A stretch of 64,000 nt of DNA, from positions 1 through 64,000 of the forward strand of contig NZ_RCIV01000005.1 of NCBI RefSeq assembly GCF_003666605.1, given 5' to 3'. Position numbers and translations under genes: made by a program. Source of the DNA: Propionibacterium australiense (GTDB taxonomy: Bacteria > Actinomycetota > Actinomycetes > Propionibacteriales > Propionibacteriaceae). Shown here one piece after another: positions 44,529 to 53,470 of the stretch. Position 1 is the first letter of the stretch. Each line of letters begins with the position of its first letter. Below the pieces are notes generated by a model, which ran no database searches, was not told the DNA's origin, and saw only the letters and a list, made by a program, of their open reading frames with translations.

Positions 44529-45395
44529 TCAGCGTGCTGGGACGTCGAGTTCTCGCGCAGCCTCGAGGACCAGTTCGGTGAGTCGTTCCAGGCGGGGTGT
44601 GTGCAGGGCCCAGCACTGCCAGTGCAGGGTGACGTCGACGTGTCCCGGGTGCAGGCGCAGGATGCGTCCGGAGCGCAACGGCTCGTCCGTCATGAGCGTC
44701 GGCACCATGCCCCAGCCCAGGCCCGCCTCGACCGCCGACAGATAGGCCTGCGGCGAGGGCACGAAGTGCCGTCGCGCGGGGCATGGGTTGCCGAGACCGG
44801 CCAGGAAGTCGTCGGTGATGCGGTCCTTCTCGTCGAAGCAGACCGCCGGCAGCGCGGCCAGCTGCTCGGCGGACGGCGGGTCACCGTGCCACAGCGATGG
44901 GGAGGCCACCGGCAGATAGCGGATCGAGCCGAGCCTGGTGCTGCGGCAGCCCGGCGACGTCCTGGTGGCCGTGGTGACGGCGGCGATCACCTCGCCGCTG
45001 GTCAGCAGGCGATGGGTCAGCTGCTCGTCCTCGACCCGCAGCCGCAGTTCGGTGTCCGGCCAGCGTGCGGCGCCGGCGAGCACGGGCGTGAACCAGGTGG
45101 CCAGCGAATCGGCGTTGACCGCGACGCGCAGCGGGGCGGTGCTGATCCGGTCGAGCGCGAGAGCCACGTCCGACTCGATCTCGGCGAAGCGCCGGGCCGC
45201 CGACAACAGCACCTGCCCGGCCTCGGTCGCCCGGCATGGTCTGGTGCGCTGCACGAGCACCTGGCCGGTCTGGCGTTCGAGTGCCTTGATGCGCTGGCTG
45301 ACTGCCGAGGGGGTGATGTGCAGCGTGGCGGCCGCCGCATCGAAGGTGCCGGTGTCGACGACGGCGCACAGCGCGCGCAGCTGATCCCCATCCAT
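44529..45395 (-). CDS. ArgP/LysG-type LysR regulator
   Basis: The 288-residue product begins MDGDQLRALCAVVDTGTFDA and continues with LHITPSAVSQRIKALERQTGQ, the ArgP/IciA/LysG helix-turn-helix. The effector domain contains AVNADSLATWF, typical for this subgroup. It is divergent from an amino-acid exporter with a 70-bp gap, the lysG-lysE arrangement of corynebacteria, so it should activate the exporter when basic amino acids accumulate. Confidence 0.9.
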   Translation of the reverse strand: MDGDQLRALCAVVDTGTFDAAAATLHITPSAVSQRIKALERQTGQVLVQRTRPCRATEAGQVLLSAARRFAEIESDVALALDRISTAPLRVAVNADSLATWFTPVLAGAARWPDTELRLRVEDEQLTHRLLTSGEVIAAVTTATRTSPGCRSTRLGSIRYLPVASPSLWHGDPPSAEQLAALPAVCFDEKDRITDDFLAGLGNPCPARRHFVPSPQAYLSAVEAGLGWGMVPTLMTDEPLRSGRILRLHPGHVDVTLHWQCWALHTPRLERLTELVLEAARELDVPAR

Positions 45396-45406
45396 GAAGT
45401 GAGTCT

Positions 45407-45426
45407 AATGATGATGAAGAATCATT
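45407..45426. promoter_or_regulatory. candidate LysG-type operator
   Basis: AATGAT-8 nt-ATCATT is a perfect 6-bp inverted repeat 12 bp from the regulator start and 40 bp from the exporter start. Confidence 0.45.
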
Positions 45427-45465
45427 CGCTGGTCTTCAGAATTGTGTGGTTCTAGCGTCGGTGAG

Positions 45466-46074
45466 GTGGATGTCTTCGTCACCGGTTTCGCCGCAGGGCT
45501 CGGGCTCATCGTCGCCATCGGCGCCCAGAACGCCTGGGTCCTGAGGCAGGCTCTGCGCCGGGCTCACATGGGCTGGGTCGTCGGCATCTGCATCGCCGCA
45601 GACCTCATCCTGATGGCCGCCGGCACCCTCGGTATCGGTGCCGTCGTCGACCGGGCGGCCTGGACGCTCACCATCCTGACCTGGGCCGGCGTGGCCTATC
45701 TGGGTTGGTTCGCCTTCACCAGTTTCCGCTCCGCTCTGAGTCCCGATGGCGAGGGACTCAGAGCCGGGGGAGCCGCCGACTCGGATCTCGGCGCGGTGAT
45801 CGGCACGACGTTGGCGGTGACCTGGCTCAACCCGCACGTCTACCTCGACACGATGGTCTTCCTCGGCTCCCTCGCCAATCAGTACGGCGGGCTGCGCTGG
45901 GCGTTCACGGCTGGGTCCATGACCGGTTCGGTCTGCTGGTTCAGCGTTCTCGGATTCGGTGCCCGAGCCCTGTCCGGTCCGATGTCCAGCCCGAAGGTCT
46001 GGCGTGGCCTCGACCTGGGCATCGGCGTTGTCATGCTCGCCCTCGCCGTGAAGCTGGCCCTCGGCGCACTGTGA
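45466..46074 (+). CDS. lysE: LysE/ArgO-type basic amino-acid exporter
   Basis: The 202-residue membrane protein has six hydrophobic segments and the LysE signature GFAAGLGLIVAIGAQNAWVLRQ near the N-terminus and TTLAVTWLNPHVYLDT in the centre. It exports lysine and/or arginine. GTG 45466 is chosen because TAGCGT lies exactly 7 nt upstream (leaderless); upstream in-frame codons lie in the promoter region. It converges on the HepT gene across a block of 90-bp repeats. Confidence 0.88.
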   Translation: MDVFVTGFAAGLGLIVAIGAQNAWVLRQALRRAHMGWVVGICIAADLILMAAGTLGIGAVVDRAAWTLTILTWAGVAYLGWFAFTSFRSALSPDGEGLRAGGAADSDLGAVIGTTLAVTWLNPHVYLDTMVFLGSLANQYGGLRWAFTAGSMTGSVCWFSVLGFGARALSGPMSSPKVWRGLDLGIGVVMLALAVKLALGAL

Positions 46075-46101
46075 CAGCTTCGCCGCCCTGCGGTTGGGGA
46101 C

Positions 46102-46371
46102 GGTTCGTCCTGCGGTTGTTGTGGGAAGACGCGCTATAAGCGCAGGGTGGGCGGGAAGCGCAGGGCGAGTGGGCTGCCGGTTGGCTTCTGTGGCTCGTCC
46201 TGTGGTTGTTGTGGGAAGACGCGCTATAAACGCAGGGTGGGCGAGAAGCGCAGGGCGAGTGGGCTGCCGGTTGGCTTCTGCGGTTCGTCCTGTGGTTGTT
46301 GTGGGAAGACGCGCTACAAGCGCGGGGTGGGCGGAGAACGCAGGGCGAGTGGGCTGCTCGGATTCGGTTGG
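46102..46371. repeat. three tandem ~90-bp repeats carrying hairpin copies 5-7
   Basis: Units begin near 46102, 46192 and 46282 (exact 90-bp period); the last one diverges at its end. Each contains the hairpin element CCTGYGGTTGTTGTGG-GAAGACGC ... AAGCGCAGGG followed by GGGCGAGTGGGCTGC. Frames through it give repetitive peptides, but the position between convergent genes argues against coding. The rest of 46075-46381 holds nothing else. Confidence 0.75.
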
Positions 46372-46381
46372 TGGGGTTCTG

Positions 46382-46726
46382 TCAGTCTGATTCTGGATCG
46401 TAGAGGCTTAGGACGCCCTCTTTCAGCTCGGTCAGCTCATTGTTGAGAATGTCAGTGACAGTAGCTGCGTCAATGCGGAAATATTCGTGGACCACGATGT
46501 TGCGCAGGCCGATGATCGATTTCCATGGGATGTTCGGTAGCGCTTCTGTCGTATCGCCGCTGAGTGCTCGCGCTGCTTCTCCGAGCACACCCAATTGTCG
46601 CAGGATTGCGTCGAGCGCCATCTGTGTGAGCTGCGCCGGCCCATCGGTCAGATACGACTGATAGCTTTCGATGGAAGTGATGCTTGCGAGGATGTCGGCA
46701 AGCCGTTGCTCGTCGGCGCGGCTCAT
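46382..46726 (-). CDS. hepT: HepT-like toxin ribonuclease (DUF86)
   Basis: The 114-residue all-helical HEPN protein has the catalytic R-x4-H-x-Y form: GLRNIVVHEYFRID. HepT toxins cleave RNA and are inactivated by AMPylation from their MntA partner. ATG 46726 overlaps the stop of the mntA gene by ATGA, the expected antitoxin-toxin order. Third-position GC is lower than in the neighbours, which suggests transfer. Confidence 0.88.
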   Translation of the reverse strand: MSRADEQRLADILASITSIESYQSYLTDGPAQLTQMALDAILRQLGVLGEAARALSGDTTEALPNIPWKSIIGLRNIVVHEYFRIDAATVTDILNNELTELKEGVLSLYDPESD

Positions 46727-47037
46727 AGTGGCGTACGCTCGCGGCGGGACTCGGCTGAGACGGGTCTGCGCATGAGGCTGTCGCTGATCACGTCGACGCT
46801 CACGCCAAGCAGCTCGGTGAGTTCCTCGGACAGGCCGGCCAGCCGCAGCAGAGGGTTTCCCTTGGTTTCCACGAGGTCCACGACAAGATCAACATCGCTG
46901 TCAGAGACCGCGTCCCCCCTGGCGACCGATCCGAACAGGCAAGGATTCTTCGCTCCGTAACGCAACAGCACGTCATTGATCTGGTCACGGTGTGTCGCGA
47001 TGAGGCTCCGCAATCTCACTGAGTCAGGTGTCACCAT
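46723..47037 (-). CDS. mntA: MntA-like nucleotidyltransferase antitoxin
   Basis: The 104-residue minimal nucleotidyltransferase has the motif GSVARGDAVSDSDVDLVVD (GS-x10-DxD). It should transfer AMP to the HepT tyrosine and so neutralise it. ATG 47037 has no ribosome-binding site but TATCAT lies 6 nt upstream, suggesting a leaderless transcript. Hairpin repeats lie on both sides of the hepT-mntA pair. Confidence 0.88.
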   Translation of the reverse strand: MVTPDSVRLRSLIATHRDQINDVLLRYGAKNPCLFGSVARGDAVSDSDVDLVVDLVETKGNPLLRLAGLSEELTELLGVSVDVISDSLMRRPVSAESRRERTPL

Positions 47038-47075
47038 GCCCCGATGATAGGTCGGACGTTCGCTGCGGGGTAGCT

Positions 47076-47111
47076 CTGCGTTTGTCGTGAGAAGACTCAC
47101 GACAAACGCAG
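47076..47111. repeat. dispersed hairpin repeat, copy 8 (perfect 16-bp stem)
   Basis: CTGCGTTTGTCGTGAG and its exact reverse complement around the loop AAGA. It lies 38 bp upstream of the mntA start. Confidence 0.75.
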
Positions 47112-47203
47112 TCCCAGAGTGGGTCGGTTGTTTCTCGGGGAAGCCAAGTCGGTGTGGGGGCTGTCTGCCGGGGTCATGGCGGGGCCGTACTGCGTACAGT
47201 GGT

Positions 47204-47242
47204 CCTGCGCTCCTTGTTGAGAAGACACACGTCAACCGCAGG
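47204..47242. repeat. dispersed hairpin repeat, copy 9
   Basis: CCTGCGCTCCTTGTTG-AGAAGACA-CACGTCAACCGCAGG; arms imperfect, loop core AGAAGAC retained. Confidence 0.55.
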
Positions 47243-47315
47243 ATGAGGCTCTGGCGTCGGAGGACGTTCTCAGGAATAGCCGGATGTGCTCGGAAGCGCT
47301 GGTTGGTCTTCTGCG

Positions 47316-47365
47316 GTTCGTCCTGCGGTTTCAGTGAGAAGACGCGCTAAAAGCGCAGGACGAAC
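47316..47365. repeat. dispersed hairpin repeat, copy 10
   Basis: Perfect outer 12-bp stem GTTCGTCCTGCG / CGCAGGACGAAC enclosing GTGAGAAGACGCGCT; the outer arm extends beyond the usual element. Confidence 0.7.
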
Positions 47366-47396
47366 CAGGGTGTGCGCTCGGCCTGAGGGCCTTAGT

Positions 47397-47433
47397 CTGC
47401 GGTTGTTGTGCTCAGACGCGCTAAACGCGCAGG
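47397..47433. repeat. dispersed hairpin repeat, copy 11
   Basis: CTGCGGTTGTTGTG-CTCAGACGCGC ... GCGCAGGG; merges on the right into an 18-bp tandem repeat. Confidence 0.6.
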
Positions 47434-47506
47434 GCGAGCGGGAAGCGCAGGGCGAGCGGGAAGCGCAGGGCGAGCGGGAAGCGCAGGGCGAGCGGGAAGC
47501 GCAGGG
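47427..47506. repeat. 18-bp tandem repeat next to the ilvD stop
   Basis: Four exact units of GCGCAGGGCGAGCGGGAA (47427-47498) and a partial fifth end right at the ilvD stop codon. The unit equals the right arm of the hairpin element plus a linker. Region 47038-47506 holds repeats only, no gene. Confidence 0.8.
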
Positions 47507-49351
47507 TCAGTCGAGTTTGCGGCGGGCCGCGCCCTTGTCGGCGCTCTGGGCCAGCAGCGCGAAGACCTTCAGCGCATTCGAGACTACGCGGTCGCGGTGC
47601 CGCGGCTTCCAGCCGGCCTCGTCCTGCTCGGTGCGGCGCGCGGCGAGCTCCTCGTCGCTGACCCGCACGTTGATCGTGCGGGCTGGGATGTCGATGTCGA
47701 TGATGTCGCCGTCGCGTACCAGGCCGATCGCGCCGCCGGCGGCGGCCTCGGGGCTGATGTGCCCCAGCGACAGGCCCGAGCTGCCGCCCGAGAACCGGCC
47801 GTCGGTGATGAGGGCGCACTTCGGGCCCAGACCGACGCCCTTGAGATAGCTGGTGGGGTAGAGCATTTCCTGCATGCCGGGGCCGCCCTTGGGGCCCTCG
47901 TAGCGCACGACGACCACGTCGCCGGCCTTCACCCTGCCGCCGAGGATGTGCTCGACGGCCTCCTCCTGCGACTCGGTGACGTGGGCCGGGCCGCTGAACA
48001 CGAACTGGTCCTCGGGCACACCGGCCGACTTCACGACGCAGCCGTCGACGGCGATGTTGCCGTGCAGCACCGCAAGGCCGCCGTCGGCGGTGTAGGCGTG
48101 CGCGATGTCGCGGATGCAGCCCTCGGCCGGGTCGGTGTCGAGCTCGGCCGAGCGGTTCGTCGAGCTGAACATCTCGGTGGTGCGCACGCCACCGGGGGCG
48201 GCATGGAAAAGCTCCACCGCCTCGGGCAGGGCCGTGCCGCCGCGCACGTCCCAGTCGTCCAGGAAGGACGCCATGGAGTCGTGGTGCACCGAGTGGACGT
48301 CCATGTTGAGCAGGCCGCCGCGGCGCAGCTCCCCCAGGATCGCCGGGATGCCGCCGGCGCGGTGGACGTCCTCGAGGAAGAAGACACTGCTGTTCGGGGC
48401 GACCTTGCACAGGCAGGGCACGTGGAGCGAGAGCTCGTCGATGTCGTCCTGGTCGAAGTCGACACCGGCCTCCTGGGCTGCGGCCAGCAGGTGCAGGATC
48501 GTATTCGTCGAGCCCCCCATGGCGATGTCCATCGTCATCGCGTTGGCGAAGGCCTCGCGGGTGGCGATGGAGCGCGGCAGCACCGAGTCGTCGTCCTCGT
48601 CGTAGTAGCGCCGGGCGTTGGCGACGACGAGCCGGCCGGCCTCGGTGAAGAGGGACTTGCGGGCGCTGAAGGTGGCGAGCGTGGTGCCGTTGCCGGGCAG
48701 CGCCAGGCCGAGGGCCTCGGTGAGGCAGTTCATCGAGTTGGCGGTGAACATGCCCGAGCAGGAGCCGCAGGTGGGGCAGGCATTCGCCTCCATGCGGGCC
48801 AGCTCGGCGTCGGAGACGTCCGGGTCGGCCGAGGCCGTCATCGGGTGGATGAGGTCGAGGCGGGTGCTCGTCGTGCCGTCGTCGTTGGTGATGGGACGAC
48901 CCGACTCCATGCCGCCGCCCGAGACGAACACCGTCGGGATGTTCAGGCGGAAGGCGGCCAGCATCATGCCGGGGGTGATCTTGTCGCAGTTGGAGATGCA
49001 CACGAGCGCGTCGGCCTGGTGGGCGTTGCACATGTACTCGACCGAGTCGGCGATGATCTCGCGGCTGGGCAGCGAGTAGAGCATGCCCCCGTGGCCCATG
49101 GCGATGCCGTCGTCGACGGCGATCGTGTTGAACTCCTTGGCGACGCCGCCGGCTGCCTGCACCGCGTCGGCGACGATCGTGCCTACATTGCGCAGGCCGA
49201 CGTGCCCGGGGACGAACTCGGTGAAGGAGTTGGCAATGGCGACGATGGGCTTCCCGAAGTCGTCATCGCCCATGCCGGTGGCGCGCCACAGGGCGCGGGC
49301 GCCGGCCATCGGGCGTCCCTCGTAGGTGACACGTGAACGCAGTTTCGGCAT
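47507..49351 (-). CDS. ilvD: dihydroxy-acid dehydratase
   Basis: The 614-residue enzyme has the Fe-S cluster cysteines and signatures [16 protein letters not shown] and [29 protein letters not shown], and the C-terminal [19 protein letters not shown]. It makes 2-ketoisovalerate and 2-keto-3-methylvalerate for valine/isoleucine synthesis. ATG 49351 ([13 protein letters not shown]) is the start, with AGGAAAGGATC upstream. The 3' end runs directly into a tandem-repeat block. Confidence 0.95.
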   Translation of the reverse strand: MPKLRSRVTYEGRPMAGARALWRATGMGDDDFGKPIVAIANSFTEFVPGHVGLRNVGTIVADAVQAAGGVAKEFNTIAVDDGIAMGHGGMLYSLPSREIIADSVEYMCNAHQADALVCISNCDKITPGMMLAAFRLNIPTVFVSGGGMESGRPITNDDGTTSTRLDLIHPMTASADPDVSDAELARMEANACPTCGSCSGMFTANSMNCLTEALGLALPGNGTTLATFSARKSLFTEAGRLVVANARRYYDEDDDSVLPRSIATREAFANAMTMDIAMGGSTNTILHLLAAAQEAGVDFDQDDIDELSLHVPCLCKVAPNSSVFFLEDVHRAGGIPAILGELRRGGLLNMDVHSVHHDSMASFLDDWDVRGGTALPEAVELFHAAPGGVRTTEMFSSTNRSAELDTDPAEGCIRDIAHAYTADGGLAVLHGNIAVDGCVVKSAGVPEDQFVFSGPAHVTESQEEAVEHILGGRVKAGDVVVVRYEGPKGGPGMQEMLYPTSYLKGVGLGPKCALITDGRFSGGSSGLSLGHISPEAAAGGAIGLVRDGDIIDIDIPARTINVRVSDEELAARRTEQDEAGWKPRHRDRVVSNALKVFALLAQSADKGAARRKLD

Positions 49352-49682
49352 TGCCTGATCCTTTCCTCGCCCCAAGAGTAGAACCCCTGCGGGATTACGG
49401 ACCATTCGCCGACCACAACGTGGTGCCACCGTCAGCGCACGGTGAACGGCTGCGTGTCTTCTTGATCGCGGGGACGAGGGGTTTTGCTGTGGGGAGAGAG
49501 GGGCGGGTGGGCTGGGTGCCGGGTCCCGCAGCAGGCGCGCCCTCGCCGATCCTCTTTCCTTTGCGCTTCGGCGCATTCGGAGTCCTTGCCATCGCCCAAA
49601 TGGGTATCAGCGCGGGTGCTGCTGGCTCCCCGGCGATCGGGCCGACAGTGCTGAGGGACTGGCCCTGGTTCGCGGCAGTGAC
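49352..49682. other. 331-bp region upstream of ilvD without a clear gene
   Basis: ORFs here lack family features. It should contain the ilvD promoter; no attenuator-like leader peptide with Val/Leu/Ile runs was seen. Confidence 0.35.
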
Positions 49683-49817
49683 GTGAGCGGCGCGGCGGTG
49701 GATGAGCTCCTGGGTGAGCTGAACGAGTCGTCCTGGGTATCCTTGAGCGTCGGGGACCTTTCCGGTGACGCCTCGGTGGACGTCGACGGGCCGGCCGGTC
49801 TCATTCGAGGGCGTTGA
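49683..49817 (+). CDS. possible small protein before the GNAT gene
   Basis: GTG 49683 opens a 44-codon frame with acidic, protein-like composition (SGAAVDELLGELNESSW, then GDLSGDASVDVDGP). Its TGA at 49815-49817 is one base from the GTG of the acetyltransferase gene, suggesting coupling. There is no ribosome-binding site and no known family, so it could be a remnant. Confidence 0.3.
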   Translation: MSGAAVDELLGELNESSWVSLSVGDLSGDASVDVDGPAGLIRGR

Positions 49818-49818
49818 G

Positions 49819-50304
49819 GTGAGGGCAGTGCAGACTGACGCGGACTCAGGGGTGATCAGGGAAGCCCATGCTGAGGAATTGGCTGACGTCCTTGATCTTC
49901 AGAAGAGGGCGTTCACGGCTGTGGCCGAGCGCGTTGGCACGATGGAGATCGCACCCCTGACCCAGACGATGCCCGACATCGTCCGTGAGTTCGAGAGCGG
50001 GATCATGCTCGTCTGTGAGCATGATGGCCGCATCGTCGGCTCGGTGCGGGCTCACGTTCATGAATCGGTGGCCCACGTTGGTCGGTCGATCGTCGATCCG
50101 AGCTGGCAATGCCGCGGGATCGGGACACGTCTCATGAAAGCGCTCGAGAACCGTGTCGAGGGTTGCACCTCGTACGAACTGTTCACCGGAGAGGAGTTCC
50201 CGGAGGTGGTCCGTCTCTACGAGGCCTTGGGATATCGCGTGACGGGCACCGTGACCATGGATTCGGCGCCCATGGTCATGATGTCCAAGCCTTCCGCCGG
50301 GTAG
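49819..50304 (+). CDS. GNAT-family N-acetyltransferase
   Basis: The 161-residue protein has GNAT motif A with the acetyl-CoA loop, SWQCRGIGTRLMKALE, preceded by DGRIVGSVRAHVHES and followed by VRLYEALGYRVTGTV. Substrate unknown. GTG 49819 is chosen because GAGGG lies 7 nt upstream; GTG 49828 is an alternative. The 3' end abuts an IS256-type transposase fragment. Confidence 0.8.
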   Translation: MRAVQTDADSGVIREAHAEELADVLDLQKRAFTAVAERVGTMEIAPLTQTMPDIVREFESGIMLVCEHDGRIVGSVRAHVHESVAHVGRSIVDPSWQCRGIGTRLMKALENRVEGCTSYELFTGEEFPEVVRLYEALGYRVTGTVTMDSAPMVMMSKPSAG

Positions 50305-50339
50305 CGACAGGAAACGGGCCCGGAAAGCCGTTGAGGCCT

Positions 50340-50633
50340 CTGCACGGGGCCGATCTCGGTGAGCACGGTCTTCGGCCTCCTGCCGTTGCCCATGTTCACC
50401 GCGATCGGGGTCTCGCCGTGCTCATGGCCCAAGTGCTCGGTCAGCTCCGCCTCGAGCGCTGTCTCCAGCATGTTCTTGGTGAGCTGGTTCAACAGCCCGC
50501 CCGGGCCGACCAGGCTCACGCCCTGCTCCCTGGCCCGGGCGAGCAACCGTTCGGCGAGTTGTTTCTGATCGACGATCTCTCCGGTCACCGGATCGACCAG
50601 CCCTTCCGTTGCCTCGGTCGTGGACTCTGACAC
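50340..50633 (-). mobile_element. N-terminal fragment of an IS256-family transposase
   Basis: The frame from GTG 50633 gives about 98 residues that match the start of Mutator/IS256 transposases: LLNQLTKNMLETALEAELTE, HLGHEHG and TVLTEIGPVQ. Similarity stops at about 50340, just before the convergent GNAT stop. The DDE catalytic domain is absent, so it is an inactive remnant. Confidence 0.75.
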
Positions 50634-50730
50634 GGCCGTCTCCTCTCCGATCAGGCAGGACCCCCACACACCGTTTCCCTTACAGCCCCCGTCACAACCC
50701 GAGCGGAGCTTGTGAGGCGAGGAAGTCCCT

Positions 50731-52179
50731 TCAGCCCATCGTCAGGGCATACGCGAGGAAGGCCCGTCCGGCCTTTGTCGGAGCCCATTGGAAGTCGCCA
50801 TGGCATCGGGCCAGAACCCCGCAGCGGCGAAGGACCTCCAAGGTCAGCACAGCGTGCTGGAGGATGTCGTCGATGCTGTCCTGCGGGGGAGCGGGCGCCC
50901 ACCATCCGAAAGGACCGGCGGCATGCGCGGCACCGAGCCTGGCGTAGGCGGCGGCATGGGCGCCGAGATCGGGCATAGTGGCTTCGTCGTCCCCGGCGAT
51001 TGGCCGGCCGGCGAGGTCGAGCATGACGAGCATCCCGGCGACGGACTCGAGTCTCCTGCGGTTACTGCTACTGCCCGTGCCCACGGGAAGCCGGGAGGCG
51101 AGCAGCTCGACGATGCCCTCCGGGATGTCGGCGTTCACCAGCGCCGACTTGACCGGCACCAGCCGGTTCGACCGGACTCGGACCAGCCGCATCACCGTCA
51201 GCGCCTCGCGGAAGTACAGGATCGGCGCCGTCTGGTTCTCCCTGTTGAGGGTGCCGATCCACTCCTCGCCGATTCGTAGCCGTTCGCTGAGCGCGGCGAC
51301 ATCCCTGGGACGCAGATATCCCGCAGAGGTCAGAGGGACGCCCTCGCCGATGACGTCGAGGAACTGGCGCACGGGCTCGGACAGGGACACGCAGGCCTCG
51401 TGGTCGAGGGCAGGGGCGTCGTCCAGCCTCGCATCGAGAATCATCTGGGCCAGGGCGGAGCGCCCCGAATGAACCGACTCGGCGACCAGATTGAGAAGGT
51501 CCGGACGGACCCGTAGCACGGCAGGGTCGAGCACTGGTTCGGAAGCGGTGGGCGACCGGCGGGATGCCGGGCCGGTGTCACCGCTCATCGGTACCTGGTC
51601 GAGCATCTTCTGTGCGGCTTCGGCGTTGAAGACGAGTAGTTCATCCCGCGCCTTCCCCAGATCGCTGCCCAGCACGTGGGTGAGGAATTCTTCCGCGTCC
51701 TCCGGCACGTTGTGCCCACCGAGTTTGCCCTGCAGGATCGCGAGGAGCATGGACCGGCCTCCGACACCGCCGCAGTCCTCCGGCGTCACGCCGCCCTCGC
51801 CGCGTAGAAGTTCGGCACGATCGATCCTCCCGGGGCGTTCGTCGACGATGCTCAGGCGGTGCTCCCAGTCATCCCCGAAGTCGTACAGGTATGTCGCAAC
51901 GGACCGGTGGGAGGGCAGGATGTCGATGAGCGATGCCGAGGCCTCGTCGAGTTCGCGGCCGGGCTCCTCGACGAACGGCACCCACGTCGGTGCTGCGCCC
52001 CAGAAACCGGAGCCCCGGGCGAAGCCGTGAAGATGAGCATCCTCCCAACCCATCACCGACTGGATGACGTCGTGCAGGAGGGGCAACGGCAGGTCTACGG
52101 GCAGCAGGACCTCGCGCCAGACCTTCGGTTCCGCGTCGACGAGTTCAATCCGAACGGCGACGGTGCGATCAGCGTCCAT
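50731..52179 (-). CDS. plasmid pRiA4b ORF-3-like protein
   Basis: The 482-residue protein has an N-terminal pRiA4b ORF-3 domain: IELVDAEPKVWREVLLPVDL, IQSVMGWEDAHLHGF, TYLYDFGDDWEHRL and PEDCGGVGG (about residues 10-145). The C-terminal ~300 residues are helical and unassigned. The function of the family is unknown; it is often found on mobile DNA. The start ATG 52179 lacks a clear ribosome-binding site, so a slightly different start is possible. Confidence 0.8.
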   Translation of the reverse strand: MDADRTVAVRIELVDAEPKVWREVLLPVDLPLPLLHDVIQSVMGWEDAHLHGFARGSGFWGAAPTWVPFVEEPGRELDEASASLIDILPSHRSVATYLYDFGDDWEHRLSIVDERPGRIDRAELLRGEGGVTPEDCGGVGGRSMLLAILQGKLGGHNVPEDAEEFLTHVLGSDLGKARDELLVFNAEAAQKMLDQVPMSGDTGPASRRSPTASEPVLDPAVLRVRPDLLNLVAESVHSGRSALAQMILDARLDDAPALDHEACVSLSEPVRQFLDVIGEGVPLTSAGYLRPRDVAALSERLRIGEEWIGTLNRENQTAPILYFREALTVMRLVRVRSNRLVPVKSALVNADIPEGIVELLASRLPVGTGSSSNRRRLESVAGMLVMLDLAGRPIAGDDEATMPDLGAHAAAYARLGAAHAAGPFGWWAPAPPQDSIDDILQHAVLTLEVLRRCGVLARCHGDFQWAPTKAGRAFLAYALTMG

Positions 52180-52245
52180 TGGACCAATGTGCCCGGGTTC
52201 GCCGTTCCGGGCAAGAGCCAATTCCCCGCGACCCGCCCGGGGAGG

Positions 52246-52288
52246 CCCCGGAGGGGAGTCCGTGCGATGTGACGGTTCCCCTCCGGGG
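52246..52288 (-). terminator. terminator after the zinc dehydrogenase gene
   Basis: Perfect 12-bp stem CCCCGGAGGGGA / TCCCCTCCGGGG with a 19-nt loop, 14 bp beyond the dehydrogenase stop on the minus strand. Confidence 0.7.
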
Positions 52289-52302
52289 TCTCGTGTCCCG
52301 GC

Positions 52303-53334
52303 TCAGACCTCCAACAGCACCTTGATGGCGCGGCGCTCGTCCATCGCCTGGTAGCCCTCGGCGGCCTGCTCGAGTGGCAGGCGCAGCGTGAAGACCTTGC
52401 CGGGGTTGATCTCCTTCTTCAGGATCCGGTCGATCAGGTCGGGCAGGAAGCGGCGCACGGGTGCGGGGCCGCCGTGCAGGTGCACCTCGGAGAAGAACAG
52501 GGTGCCGCCGTCGATCTGCTGGTCGTGGCTGACGCCGACGAAGCCGACGTGCCCGCCGGGGCGGCAGGACGCGATGGCCTGGTCCATCGAGACCTGGTTG
52601 CCGACCGCCTCGACGACGCCGTGCGCGCCCAGCCCGCCGGTCAGCTCCTTGACCTTGGCCGCGCCCTCCTCGCCGCGTTCGGCGATGACGACGTCGGCGC
52701 CGAACTCGCGCGCCAGCGCGGCGCGGTCCTCGTGACGGGAGAAGGCGATGACCTGCTCGCTGCCGAGCGCCTTCGCGGCGAGCACCGCGGACAGGCCCAC
52801 CGCGCCGTCACCGACGACGGCGACCGTCTTGCCGGGGCCGGCCTCGGCGGCGACCGCGCCGAACCAGCCCGTGCCGAGCACGTCGGAGGCCGCCAGCAGG
52901 GAGGCGAGGATCTCCGGGTCCTCGGGCCTGCCGCCCGGGACGACGACGAGTGTGCCGTCGGCCTGGGGCACGCGGGTGTACTGGGCCTGCGTGTCCCCCA
53001 TGAAGCCGCCGTTGACGCAGCGGGACGGGTAGCCGGAGGCGCAGATCTCGCAGGTGTTATCGGACAGGCAGAAGGAGCCGACGACGAAGTCGCCGACCTT
53101 GACGTTCTTCACGTCGGAGCCGATCTCGACGACGGTGCCGATGTACTCGTGGCCCATGGGGGACTCCTCGACGGGCTGGAGCCCGCGGTAGGGCCACAGG
53201 TCTGAGCCGCAGATGCAGGCGATCTCGACCTTGAGGATGGCGTCGGTCGGGTCGATGACGTGCGGGACCGGCCGGTCCTCGACCGTCACGTCGCCCGGGG
53301 CATGCAGGATGACGCCGCGCATGGTCTCGTCCAT
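52303..53334 (-). CDS. zinc-dependent alcohol dehydrogenase (quinone-reductase-like MDR)
   Basis: The 343-residue enzyme has the catalytic zinc site (IACICGSDLWPY, MGHEYIG), structural-zinc cysteines in CLSDNTCEICASGYPSRC and the cofactor loop VVGDGAVGLSAVLAA. Substrate unknown. ATG 53334 is chosen because AGAGGAG lies 8 nt upstream. It is monocistronic, followed by a strong hairpin. Confidence 0.85.
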   Translation of the reverse strand: MDETMRGVILHAPGDVTVEDRPVPHVIDPTDAILKVEIACICGSDLWPYRGLQPVEESPMGHEYIGTVVEIGSDVKNVKVGDFVVGSFCLSDNTCEICASGYPSRCVNGGFMGDTQAQYTRVPQADGTLVVVPGGRPEDPEILASLLAASDVLGTGWFGAVAAEAGPGKTVAVVGDGAVGLSAVLAAKALGSEQVIAFSRHEDRAALAREFGADVVIAERGEEGAAKVKELTGGLGAHGVVEAVGNQVSMDQAIASCRPGGHVGFVGVSHDQQIDGGTLFFSEVHLHGGPAPVRRFLPDLIDRILKKEINPGKVFTLRLPLEQAAEGYQAMDERRAIKVLLEV

Positions 53335-53470
53335 GTGGTGATCTCCTCTGCTCATGGATACGGGGCATGTCACCCCGGACAAGGGGTGACAGTGTCCAGA
53401 TTAGGTCTCGTGCGCAAGGAATCCGGCATCCGCCGGGCGCGGGGGCGCCGGGCGTGTGGCGTGTGCTCGT

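Noticed and set aside
46094-46446. Repetitive plus-strand ORFs over the 90-bp repeats
   Set aside because: The 90-bp unit is a multiple of three, so repeats stay open by chance; no start signals and the sequence is explained by hairpin elements.
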